From: an uncultured Ruminococcus sp.
GTDB lineage: Bacteria > Bacillota > Clostridia > Oscillospirales > Ruminococcaceae
Reading direction: 5' to 3'
Assembly (NCBI GenBank): GCA_947175005.1
Contig: CAMWLD010000060.1
Span: 1-9,637 of the forward strand
Length of the DNA: 9,637 nt
Shown: positions 1-5,387 of the stretch, in pieces
Layout: every line of letters starts with the position of its first letter
Position numbering within the stretch: the first letter of the stretch is position 1
Program-made: the position numbers and the translations under genes
The notes under the pieces: generated by a model
The model's database searches: none
What the model saw: the letters and a program-made list of their open reading frames with translations, nothing else
Told to the model about the DNA's origin: nothing

Positions 1-1275
1 CTCTATCTCCATATCCCCTGCAAATATTACGGAAATATCCCCAAGGCTGCTGTCGGAAATTTTCACTCTTATGATCTTTTCTCCCGACAGGCTATCCCCT
101 GCATACTCCACTATGCCGTTTACCTCGGGGGCAAGGACAAAGTGATTTTCATTTTCCAGAACCAGGGTGGTCATGACCGATGAGGTTTCCGTTTCATAAT
201 AGTGGACTTGCTCAAAGCCGCCTGTTTCGCTCTCGGAGGTGAAAATTTCGGAAAGAGTGCAGCGCCCCGGTTCGGTACTGAGTGATGAATGTTCGGAAAG
301 ATATGCCCTGCCGCTTTCGGAAAAAAATTCCTCCAGTCCCTTTTGCAGCGCTTCGTCGGAAACAACTGCTGTGCTAACGCTGCCGCCCGTTCTGTAGTAA
401 ACGGTACTGTCGGCAGACTTCTCTATGATATTCAGCAGATCGGCATAAACGTCCGGATCCATTTCCCAGTTCGGTTCGGCTTCACTTTCATTGATCTTAC
501 GGATACATTTGCCCTCGGAGTCGGCAAGATATGCCGTTTCTTCATCTCCGTTATGCCCTATAATAATGGGCATGATATATTCGCTGCCTATCTGAAGCTC
601 ATCGTAAACGCCGATACTTCCTCCGAAAGTGCAGTGAACAGTCATAATATTCCCCTGCTCCGACAGCAAGGGTGTGACGTCCGCCTTAGAATAAAGCTCG
701 GCCGCGAAAATTTCGTAAATTATATCGCCTGTGCTGTCGTCATAGCTTTTGTCACAGACTGTGCCCGTCAGAATAATATCGGAGGTGGACATAACATCTG
801 CATACATACTGTCCACCGCCACAGACCTTACAGCTGCGCCCGAAACAGAGGGTATCACACTGTAATCGAACTTGTCGAGCACCCGAAGTGCCTCTGCTTC
901 CTCGGAAAGCAGGGCGATCTCGTCTTCGTATGATAGTACCACATCGGGCTCGGTAGCAACGATCACATCAGCCCCGCCGACAACAGTAACCGCGGTAGTC
1001 ACAGCAGCGGTTGTTGCCTCTATATCATCACCGGTTGAAAGCTCGCCCAAAGTAGGCATACCGCCCCTTGAGACCGCAGACAGCGCCGCTCCTGCCGCTA
1101 TCATCACGGCAGCCGCCGTAACAAGACTGACCAGTGTATGTCTGCCGCCGCGGGCTTTTCTTATGCGCTTTTTTGCCCGAAGCTCCCCATTCTCAAAAAC
1201 AAAAAGGCTGTCAAATTCGGCAGGCGCGCCCGCGTGTCTGTCAAAATCGTCTTTGTATCTGTTGCTGCCGCTCAT
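1..1275 (-). CDS. Membrane-anchored probable anti-sigma factor, partial (3' end beyond window)
   Basis: This reading frame is open for 425 codons from ATG at 1275 to the window edge. The start has a strong ribosome binding site (AAGGAGGAG, 5 bases upstream), and its ATG overlaps the sigma-factor stop in an ATGA, so translation is probably coupled. The first ~45 residues are charged and cytoplasmic-like, followed by one hydrophobic segment (about 46-68), a Thr/Ala/Val-rich linker (about 85-110) and a long extracellular part. Residues ~147-270 form a beta-rich module with the spacing 'GTV..(K)SYDD..GDIIYE' then 'I..V...GG' and 'L..GSEY', typical of secreted Firmicutes proteins. The last visible stretch (from ~382) begins APEVNGIVEYAG, resembling the start of a degenerate LytM/M23 fold without its metal-binding HxxxD. 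No zinc anti-sigma HxxxCxxC motif is present. The anti-sigma role is inferred from the coupled position and single-helix topology. Confidence 0.75.
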   Translation of the reverse strand, partial: MSGSNRYKDDFDRHAGAPAEFDSLFVFENGELRAKKRIRKARGGRHTLVSLVTAAAVMIAAGAALSAVSRGGMPTLGELSTGDDIEATTAAVTTAVTVVGGADVIVATEPDVVLSYEDEIALLSEEAEALRVLDKFDYSVIPSVSGAAVRSVAVDSMYADVMSTSDIILTGTVCDKSYDDSTGDIIYEIFAAELYSKADVTPLLSEQGNIMTVHCTFGGSIGVYDELQIGSEYIMPIIIGHNGDEETAYLADSEGKCIRKINESEAEPNWEMDPDVYADLLNIIEKSADSTVYYRTGGSVSTAVVSDEALQKGLEEFFSESGRAYLSEHSSLSTEPGRCTLSEIFTSESETGGFEQVHYYETETSSVMTTLVLENENHFVLAPEVNGIVEYAGDSLSGEKIIRVKISDSSLGDISVIFAGDMEIE

Positions 1276-1778
1276 ACCGACTCCTCCTTCAGAAGTTTTT
1301 TTAATTTCTCACGGCCCCGCATTATCCGCACCCGCACCGTGGATTCGTTGATTTTAAGTATATCGGAAATTTCCTTTACATTGCAGCCCTCGTAATAGTA
1401 AAGGTGGATAAGCACCCTTTCTCTTTCGGGCAGCCGCATTACCGCTGTGAACAGATCGGATTCCTCGCCCAGATCCGCTTCGCAGCTTACCTCCTTTGCC
1501 TCTTCCAAAGAAAAGACTCTGCTGCGCCAGGAGGAACGCAGATAATTTTTGCAGGTGTTGGCGGTCACCGAAATGAGCCACCGCTTGTAGGCGTCGTCCC
1601 CCGTCAACTCGTCCATGCACTCATACAGCTTGAAGAAAACGTCCTGCATAACGTCGTTGGCGTCCTGGCTGTTTTTCATAAAGCTGTAGGCGACGGAGTA
1701 GACAAGTTTCTTGTATTCCTCAAAGATACGCCTGAATTCCTGCTGCCCGCTGTTGTCCTTTCCGTCCCTTGACGGCAT
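1272..1778 (-). CDS. ECF-type RNA polymerase sigma factor (sigma-70 family), 168 aa
   Basis: This is a small alternative sigma factor that would direct RNA polymerase to a stress or envelope regulon. Region 2 covers about residues 15-83, including FEEYKKLVYSVAYSFMKN, the polymerase-binding stretch DANDVMQDVFFKLYE and the -10-reading stretch WLISVTANTCKNYLRS. A linker of about 30 residues leads to region 4 (about 112-163), with LPERERVLIHLYYYEG and the helix-turn-helix VKEISDILKINESTVRVRIMRG cut at about 134-154. Length is normal for the group. I chose ATG at 1778 because GGGGGTGA lies 5 bases before it; an in-frame TTG at 1793 would put that ribosome binding site inside the gene. The stop overlaps the next gene by four bases (ATGA). 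Promoter and structured leader are listed separately. The ECF subgroup and target regulon cannot be told from this window. Confidence 0.93.
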   Translation of the reverse strand: MPSRDGKDNSGQQEFRRIFEEYKKLVYSVAYSFMKNSQDANDVMQDVFFKLYECMDELTGDDAYKRWLISVTANTCKNYLRSSWRSRVFSLEEAKEVSCEADLGEESDLFTAVMRLPERERVLIHLYYYEGCNVKEISDILKINESTVRVRIMRGREKLKKLLKEESV

Positions 1779-1783
1779 TTGGT

Positions 1784-1791
1784 TCACCCCC
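1784..1791 (-). promoter_or_regulatory. Ribosome binding site that fixes the sigma-factor start
   Basis: On the minus strand GGGGGTGA lies 5 bases before ATG 1778. It favours that start over the TTG at 1793, which it would directly follow. Confidence 0.7.
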
Positions 1792-1795
1792 AAGC

Positions 1796-1826
1796 GAGCC
1801 TTTACATAATAAACACTTAAAGGCTC
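1796..1826 (-). promoter_or_regulatory. Leader hairpin just upstream of the sigma-factor ribosome binding site
   Basis: GAGCCTTTA (1796-1804) and TAAAGGCTC (1818-1826) form a perfect 9-bp stem with a 13-base loop. In the sigma-operon transcript it ends 4 bases before the GGGGGTGA ribosome binding site. It has no U tract after it, so it looks like a translational or RNA-stability element rather than a terminator. The function is inferred from position only. Confidence 0.5.
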
Positions 1827-1896
1827 AAAAATGTTACAGATATTTGTTTAAATTTTTGTGAACTTTTTTAGTTTTTTGATCTGCTTATTTAATTTA

Positions 1897-1921
1897 TTCC
1901 CCTGATATGCTTTTTGGGGAA
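1897..1921. repeat. Inverted repeat in the sigma-operon leader
   Basis: TTCCCC (1897-1902) and GGGGAA (1916-1921) form a perfect 6-bp stem with a 13-base loop, the same loop length as the hairpin at 1796-1826. It lies mid-leader in an otherwise AT-rich stretch, so its GC core stands out. It may be a structured part of the leader; there is no direct evidence of function. Confidence 0.35.
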
Positions 1922-1985
1922 CTGATTATCTAAAAAAACTGCTGTACATAACCGTTTTAAAAGCGTTTAAATCGGCATTTCCTTA

Positions 1986-2014
1986 ATTATAACATAAAAT
2001 TTCACTTTTGTCAA
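1986..2014 (-). promoter_or_regulatory. Consensus vegetative promoter of the sigma/anti-sigma operon
   Basis: Read on the minus strand: TTGACA at 2014-2009, a 17-base spacer ending in TGT (extended -10), then TATAAT at 1991-1986. Both hexamers match the housekeeping (sigma-A) consensus exactly. The predicted start is near 1979, giving a leader of about 200 bases before ATG 1778. A perfect vegetative promoter is notable for an ECF sigma gene, since many are autoregulated from an ECF-type promoter. Confidence 0.85.
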
Positions 2015-2024
2015 AAAATTTCAC
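1996..2024 (-). repeat. Direct repeats overlapping the sigma-operon promoter
   Basis: The 10-base sequence GTGAAATTTT (minus strand) occurs at 2024-2015 and again at 2005-1996, 19 bases apart. One copy abuts the upstream side of the -35 box and the other sits in the spacer. A near copy (AAAATTTCA on the plus strand) lies at 2102-2110. The placement would suit an operator, but AT-rich chance repetition is also possible. Confidence 0.35.
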
Positions 2025-2138
2025 GGAACATTTTACTGCAATGAAGAATGAAGTATAATCAATTTGCTTTTGACCGATAATTTTATTTGTGCATAGCGCC
2101 AAAAATTTCATAATCAGTAATAATTTTGCATAAAGCTA

Positions 2139-2167
2139 TTGACATATAAAGGAAATTATGCTACAAT
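2139..2167 (+). promoter_or_regulatory. Orphan consensus promoter, plus strand
   Basis: TTGACA (2139-2144), a 17-base spacer ending in TGC (extended -10), and TACAAT (2162-2167) make a near-perfect vegetative promoter. Transcription would start near 2174. No plus-strand gene lies downstream: the next gene, MATE, is on the opposite strand and its stop is at 2293. A hairpin follows at 2218-2255. Confidence 0.78.
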
Positions 2168-2173
2168 AATATA

Positions 2174-2262
2174 CAGAGGCAATAATACAAATCTCTCATT
2201 GAATTATGTACGATCTCTCGCCGCAAAACCACATATATTAAAGCTTTTGCGGCGATTTCTTG
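2174..2262 (+). ncRNA. Candidate small RNA, about 90 nt, family unknown
   Basis: The proposed RNA starts from the strong orphan promoter at 2139-2167 and ends at the hairpin and short U-rich tail at 2218-2262. It contains a direct repeat ATCTCTC (2191-2197 and 2213-2219), the second copy leading into the stem. The only internal reading frame is 11 codons from ATG 2206, without a ribosome binding site at proper distance, so a peptide is unlikely. I recognise no known RNA family. Read-through would be antisense to the 3' end of the MATE gene. Existence is inferred from promoter plus terminator-like hairpin; the ends are approximate. Confidence 0.5.
2218..2262 (+). terminator. Hairpin terminator of the candidate small RNA
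   Basis: TCGCCGCAAAA (2218-2228) and TTTTGCGGCGA (2245-2255) form a perfect 11-bp stem with a 16-base loop. On the plus strand it is followed by TTTCTTG, a modest U tract. On the minus strand it lies about 40 bases after the MATE stop but is not followed by Us, so it fits the plus strand better, though it could act on both. Confidence 0.55.
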
Positions 2263-2291
2263 TCCATAATTCTAATGGAAATTAGTATGGA
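2263..2291. repeat. Hairpin directly after the MATE stop codon
   Basis: TCCATA (2263-2268) pairs with TATGGA (2286-2291), and CTAAT (2272-2276) with ATTAG (2281-2285) around a GGAA loop, leaving a 3-base bulge. On the minus strand it starts 2 bases past the MATE stop. It has no U tract. With the stem at 2218-2255 it may mark the 3' end of the MATE mRNA. Confidence 0.35.
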
Positions 2292-2292
2292 A

Positions 2293-3654
2293 TCATTCAC
2301 TGGCGGCATTTTTCCCCGAAGCGCCGAAGGTCTCCGCCATAAGCCGCCTGTCGCAGACATATCCTCCGAGAAGCACAATTGTCATAAATATCCACACGAT
2401 AGGCTCGGAAATCATCACACCGAAATATCCGAGGGCGGGGGCTGCGGCAAATGCCACTACCGCCTTGCCCACGCATTCAACAATGCTGCTTGCAACAGGC
2501 ACTGCCTTTCTCCCAAGCCCTTGCAGGGAGTTCCGCATTGTCACCAGCACCGCAAGCACGAAATAAAAGGGCGTGTTTATCCGCATATAGCGTGACGCAA
2601 GGGAGATTATCTCGGTCTCCCCCTCTCCTGCGATGAATCCCACGATATAAGGGGATAAAATATAGCCTGCAGCAACTGCCACAGCCGACCATATCCACCC
2701 GAGGGCAACGGCGCTTTTTATCCCCCTGCCAACCCGTTCGGGACGGCCTGCGCCGATGTTCTGACTGCAATATGTGGCGCTGGCAGAACCCAGTGCGCTG
2801 TAGGGCAGCATAAGGATAGAGGTGATCTTACGGGCGGCGGTATGGGCTGCGATAACGGATGTGCCGAAATTGTTTATAGCACGCTGCAATATCAATGAAC
2901 CCATTTCCACAATGGAGAACATCAGCGCCATGGACATTCCCATTCCCAAGAGTTCGGATATTTCCGAGGCGGTGAGCCCCCAGTCCGCCTTTTCGGGTAT
3001 AAGCCACCTGAAACGCATTGCAATATACAACACACAAAGCAGGAATGACACCGTTTGGGAAATGACTGTGGCGTATGCAGCGCCCTTAACGCCCATGGAA
3101 AGGCGGGTTATGAAAAGCACGTCCAGTCCCACGTTTACAAGTGAGGAGAAAATAAGGAAAAGCAGGGGTGTAACGCTGTCCCCCACTGCCCGCAGAATGC
3201 CTGCCGCCATATTGTAAAGCATGGCAGAGGTCATAAAAATAAGGATTATGAAAATGTAGCTGTATGCCGCCTCGAATATTTCGGGCGGAGTGTCCAGAAT
3301 CCGCAGAAAATCGCTTAGGAAAAGGCAGCTTATACCCGTAAGCAGTGCGGAAACGCCCAGTCCCAGCAGTATAGTGCCCGCCACGGCACGCCGCATTCTG
3401 GGCATATCTCCTGCCCCGAAAAACCTTGCGGTGACTATGGAAAAGCCGTTGGTAAGCCCCGACATAAATCCAATAAGAAGATTTGATATGTAGCTTGTTG
3501 ACCCAAGGGCGGCAATGGCGTCAACGCCTATTGTCCTGCCCACGATGACCGTATCTATCATGCTGTAAAGCTGCTGAAACAGGCTGCCGATAACGATAGG
3601 CAGAGAGAAAAGCAGCAGTATTTTGACGGGTCTGCCTGTGGTAAGTTCTCGCAT
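2293..3654 (-). CDS. MATE family multidrug efflux transporter, 453 aa
   Basis: This inner-membrane protein of the MATE family exports drugs or metabolites in exchange for Na+ or H+. Its length (453 aa) and two-lobed pattern of about 12 hydrophobic helices are normal for the family. The N-lobe opens with the typical SLPIVIGSLFQQLYSMIDT, followed by VGRTIGVDAIAALGSTS and LTNGFSIVTARFFGAGD (to about residue 83). The second lobe repeats the pattern from about 235, with LLGMGMSMALMFSIVEMG and VIAAHTAARKI. It most resembles the clostridial/YoeA-like branch, a judgement from memory of the family. The ATG at 3654 has a GGGGG ribosome binding site about 8 bases upstream. It has its own promoter (3757-3785) and reads as a single-gene unit. 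The substrate cannot be predicted. Confidence 0.93.
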   Translation of the reverse strand: MRELTTGRPVKILLLFSLPIVIGSLFQQLYSMIDTVIVGRTIGVDAIAALGSTSYISNLLIGFMSGLTNGFSIVTARFFGAGDMPRMRRAVAGTILLGLGVSALLTGISCLFLSDFLRILDTPPEIFEAAYSYIFIILIFMTSAMLYNMAAGILRAVGDSVTPLLFLIFSSLVNVGLDVLFITRLSMGVKGAAYATVISQTVSFLLCVLYIAMRFRWLIPEKADWGLTASEISELLGMGMSMALMFSIVEMGSLILQRAINNFGTSVIAAHTAARKITSILMLPYSALGSASATYCSQNIGAGRPERVGRGIKSAVALGWIWSAVAVAAGYILSPYIVGFIAGEGETEIISLASRYMRINTPFYFVLAVLVTMRNSLQGLGRKAVPVASSIVECVGKAVVAFAAAPALGYFGVMISEPIVWIFMTIVLLGGYVCDRRLMAETFGASGKNAASE

Positions 3655-3756
3655 ATATTTGCCCCCAAGGTTAATTAATAATTAATTCGCGATGTTTTAT
3701 TGCTTTGAGCTAAATTTGCATTTATCATGTGCCGACAAATTTTGCGCACATTGTCA

Positions 3757-3785
3757 ATGATATATTATCTCGGAGGATTTGTCAA
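3757..3785 (-). promoter_or_regulatory. Promoter of the MATE gene
   Basis: On the minus strand TTGACA (3785-3780), a 17-base spacer and TATCAT (3762-3757, one mismatch to TATAAT) form a good vegetative promoter. The transcript would start near 3750, leaving a leader of about 95 bases that is AT-rich with TTAATTAA-type low complexity. Confidence 0.7.
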
Positions 3786-3836
3786 TATATTTTTTTGGTG
3801 AATAAAATTAAATTTGTATTATGAGGATTTTATGAT

Positions 3837-3893
3837 AAATTTGCTGCTCTTGCCTCTTGCTTCTTAATCTCTTGCCTCTTGCAGCGCAAATTT
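3837..3893. repeat. Heptad repeat element, copy 1, bounded by inverted repeats
   Basis: The core (3847-3882) is built from TTGCCTC-like heptads on the plus strand, in two blocks around TTCTTAATC. It is enclosed by AAATTTGC (3837-3844) and GCAAATTT (3886-3893), with a further TGC/GCA pairing. On the minus strand it reads like the copy after fhs: both share GGCAAGAG, then TTAAGA, then GCAAGAGGCAAGA. It supplies the last codons (LQEARD) and TAA stop of the HipA-like gene, and may fold to help end that transcript. Confidence 0.6.
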
Positions 3894-5027
3894 TTGGGTC
3901 TCGGATATACGGCGGCTTATGAAACGGGAAATGTCTTTATACCGCATTTCTCCCAAAAGGGATATTGCGCTGTGCTCGGACATTACCCCGAATATTTCCT
4001 CATCTATTCCTTTAAGCTTTGAAAATTCCAGCCAATCAAAAGAGGTCACAAGCTTTAACTGCTCGATATGGCGGCTTTTAAAGGGTTTGCATTCGGCAAT
4101 TTCGTAAAGACTGCCGGCGGGGCGGTCACAGCCGAGAGATGTACCGCTGTCGAATATGGGCGCTGCGCACTGCCATTTGAGAGTATCGGCGTCCCGAAGA
4201 ATGCCGAAATTATTGAAGTGCCTGTCCTCGTTGGCTATTATGTAATCGAGAGTTATCATCATGTCAAGAGAATGAACTATATCGGCTATGCCGAATTCAC
4301 GGCATATATTGACATAGTGGGTGTAAAAGCTAATGTGATTGGGCTTTTTGCGAATCTGCATGACCCGCCAAGCAGGAATGAATTCCGAGTTTTGCGAGGT
4401 GAAATTTTCGCATATGCTGTATGGCTGACCGTTCCGCCAGGTTACGGAATAGGGCACATGGGGAATGCCCAGCCTTGCCATGACCGCTGCGGCAATGGCT
4501 TCATTAAAGGGCTGGTAAAAATAAGGCGGCTCTCCCCCTTTAAGAAGAATGCGCTTGCCTTCCGATATTATCCACCTTTTCTTCAGGCAGCCGTCGGTGG
4601 CAATATCGGGAGAACGCAGGTCAAATCCCTCGTCCTTTCGGCATTCGTCAAACAGCATATCTCCTATATCACCGGAAAAATCATTATCGAAGAAGTTGAC
4701 ATTTTCCCAGGAAAGCTCGCTGAATATGGGCTTTATCCAATAATGATCCGCCAGACCGAGTCCCAGGCTGCCCTGCAAAAGGACTTTAGGTGATTTTGCG
4801 TTAAGCTTTTTCAATGCCGTTTTCAGCCCGGGACGGCATTCGGGAATAGCGCGGCTGCTCCACCACTCGTTAAGCCCGACAAGATCGGCTGCTCCGTTTT
4901 TGCAGCGAACACTTACGGGCAGGTGCTCAATGGAATAAGTGTTTATGATTTTGGAAACAGTTCCCGAAAAGCTGTTTATGTTAATATCCGCTACAGGAAT
5001 ATTTTTGTGCATTAAGGTGTAATTCAT
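3864..5027 (-). CDS. HipA-like serine/threonine kinase domain protein, 387 aa
   Basis: The C-terminal half carries the HipA-type kinase fold. Visible elements are the ATP-binding lysine in RILLKGG (K163), a NEAIAAAVMARLGIPHVPY helix (about 175-193), the catalytic loop ANEDRHFNNFG (D268, N273), and the metal-binding aspartate in APIFDSGTSLG (D293). Residues 1-~150 are family-specific (MHKNIPV, LNEWWSSRAIP, YWIKP, VNFFDNDFS) and differ from the classic HipA N-domain. I recognise it as the clostridial 'HipA domain-containing protein' type. Such kinases phosphorylate protein targets; the target here is unknown. No HipB-like antitoxin is adjacent. The start ATG 5027 has AAGGAG 8 bases upstream and a promoter about 30 bases away. 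The frame stays open upstream to 5828, but that part runs antisense through fhs and is not coding. The final residues come from a dispersed repeat. Confidence 0.87.
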   Translation of the reverse strand: MNYTLMHKNIPVADININSFSGTVSKIINTYSIEHLPVSVRCKNGAADLVGLNEWWSSRAIPECRPGLKTALKKLNAKSPKVLLQGSLGLGLADHYWIKPIFSELSWENVNFFDNDFSGDIGDMLFDECRKDEGFDLRSPDIATDGCLKKRWIISEGKRILLKGGEPPYFYQPFNEAIAAAVMARLGIPHVPYSVTWRNGQPYSICENFTSQNSEFIPAWRVMQIRKKPNHISFYTHYVNICREFGIADIVHSLDMMITLDYIIANEDRHFNNFGILRDADTLKWQCAAPIFDSGTSLGCDRPAGSLYEIAECKPFKSRHIEQLKLVTSFDWLEFSKLKGIDEEIFGVMSEHSAISLLGEMRYKDISRFISRRISETQKFALQEARD

Positions 5028-5057
5028 GAGATGTGCTCCTTTACAGTCGTTAAGTAT

Positions 5058-5086
5058 ATTATAGCGCATGGATGCGGTGAAGTCAA
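5058..5086 (-). promoter_or_regulatory. Promoter of the HipA-like kinase gene
   Basis: On the minus strand TTGACT (5086-5081), a 17-base spacer and a perfect TATAAT (5063-5058) form a strong vegetative promoter. The transcript would start near 5051, about 25 bases before ATG 5027, leaving little leader. Confidence 0.8.
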
Positions 5087-5293
5087 TGATATGCCGGTGA
5101 TTATTGCAAACCTCGTAAAGCATAAAAAGTGTATGGTAAGCCATAATTTGCGCAGGGCATATTTTTAAATGGAGACGACCTTTGAAAATATTATTCAAAA
5201 TTTGCAGATGTGAACAGGATATTTTATTTTGGTAAATCTTAGAGAGGGCGCAAGAAAAATTTGGGAAATAATCTAAAAATTTACGGAAATGTA

Positions 5294-5322
5294 ATGACAA
5301 ACAGACGGAAGTGTGGTATAAT
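5294..5322 (+). promoter_or_regulatory. Promoter of fhs
   Basis: ATGACA (5294-5299, one mismatch to TTGACA), a 17-base spacer ending in TGG (extended -10), and TATAAT (5317-5322) make a strong vegetative promoter. The start would be near 5329, with a leader of about 59 bases. Its core TGTGGTATAAT is identical to that of the obg promoter. Confidence 0.8.
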
Positions 5323-5345
5323 AAATTATAAATATGCATTTGTAG

Positions 5346-5377
5346 GGCTGCCGAAAACGGCTGCCCGAAAACGGAGG
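5346..5377 (+). repeat. Tandem direct repeat in the fhs leader, reaching the ribosome binding site
   Basis: GGCTGCC followed by GAAAACGG (5346-5360) is repeated with one extra C from 5359 onward (GGCTGCCC then GAAAACGG). Each copy contains a possible CCG-AAAA-CGG mini-hairpin. The second copy runs into GGAGG (5373-5377), the fhs ribosome binding site, so folding could touch initiation. This is inference from sequence alone. Confidence 0.4.
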
Positions 5378-5387
5378 TTTTGTTATT

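Larger units (their letters stand above)
1779..2292. other. Intergenic region between MATE and sigma-factor genes
   Basis: This 514-base AT-rich stretch has no protein gene I can support. Its left 200 bases are the sigma-operon leader with two hairpins. Next comes the sigma-operon promoter (1986-2014). A featureless section at about 2025-2138 contains only a two-copy AATGAAG tandem (2040-2053). The right part holds a plus-strand promoter, a candidate small RNA, and hairpins that may end the MATE transcript. Confidence 0.7.
5028..5387. other. Divergent intergenic region between kinase and fhs
   Basis: This 360-base region holds the two back-to-back promoters (5058-5086 minus, 5294-5322 plus) separated by about 200 AT-rich bases. 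The only structure I see there is a weak inverted repeat, TTTGAA (5181-5186) with TTCAAA (5194-5199). I see no gene and no clear operator shared by the two promoters. Confidence 0.65.

Noticed and set aside
289..933. Plus-strand open frame of 214 codons
   Set aside because: It is the antisense shadow of the anti-sigma-like gene, which has a strong ribosome binding site, coupling to the sigma gene and sensible domain order; this frame is Cys/His/Arg-rich with no recognisable domain.
1779..1793. TTG start for the sigma factor at 1793
   Set aside because: The GGGGGTGA ribosome binding site would fall inside the gene; ATG 1778 is correctly spaced.
2040..2053. AATGAAG tandem as a second heptad repeat family
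   Set aside because: Only two units at one place; too little to distinguish from chance.
2206..2241. Eleven-codon frame inside the candidate small RNA
   Set aside because: The only purine-rich stretch (AGAGG near 2173) is about 27 bases upstream, too far to serve as its ribosome binding site.
4068..4793. Plus-strand open frame of 241 codons
   Set aside because: It lies opposite the HipA-like kinase, has no ribosome binding site or family match, and is explained by the codon pattern of the real gene.
5181..5199. Inverted repeat TTTGAA / TTCAAA as an operator for the divergent promoters
   Set aside because: Only six AT-rich base pairs with a 7-base loop, and about 100 bases from either promoter; expected by chance in this composition.
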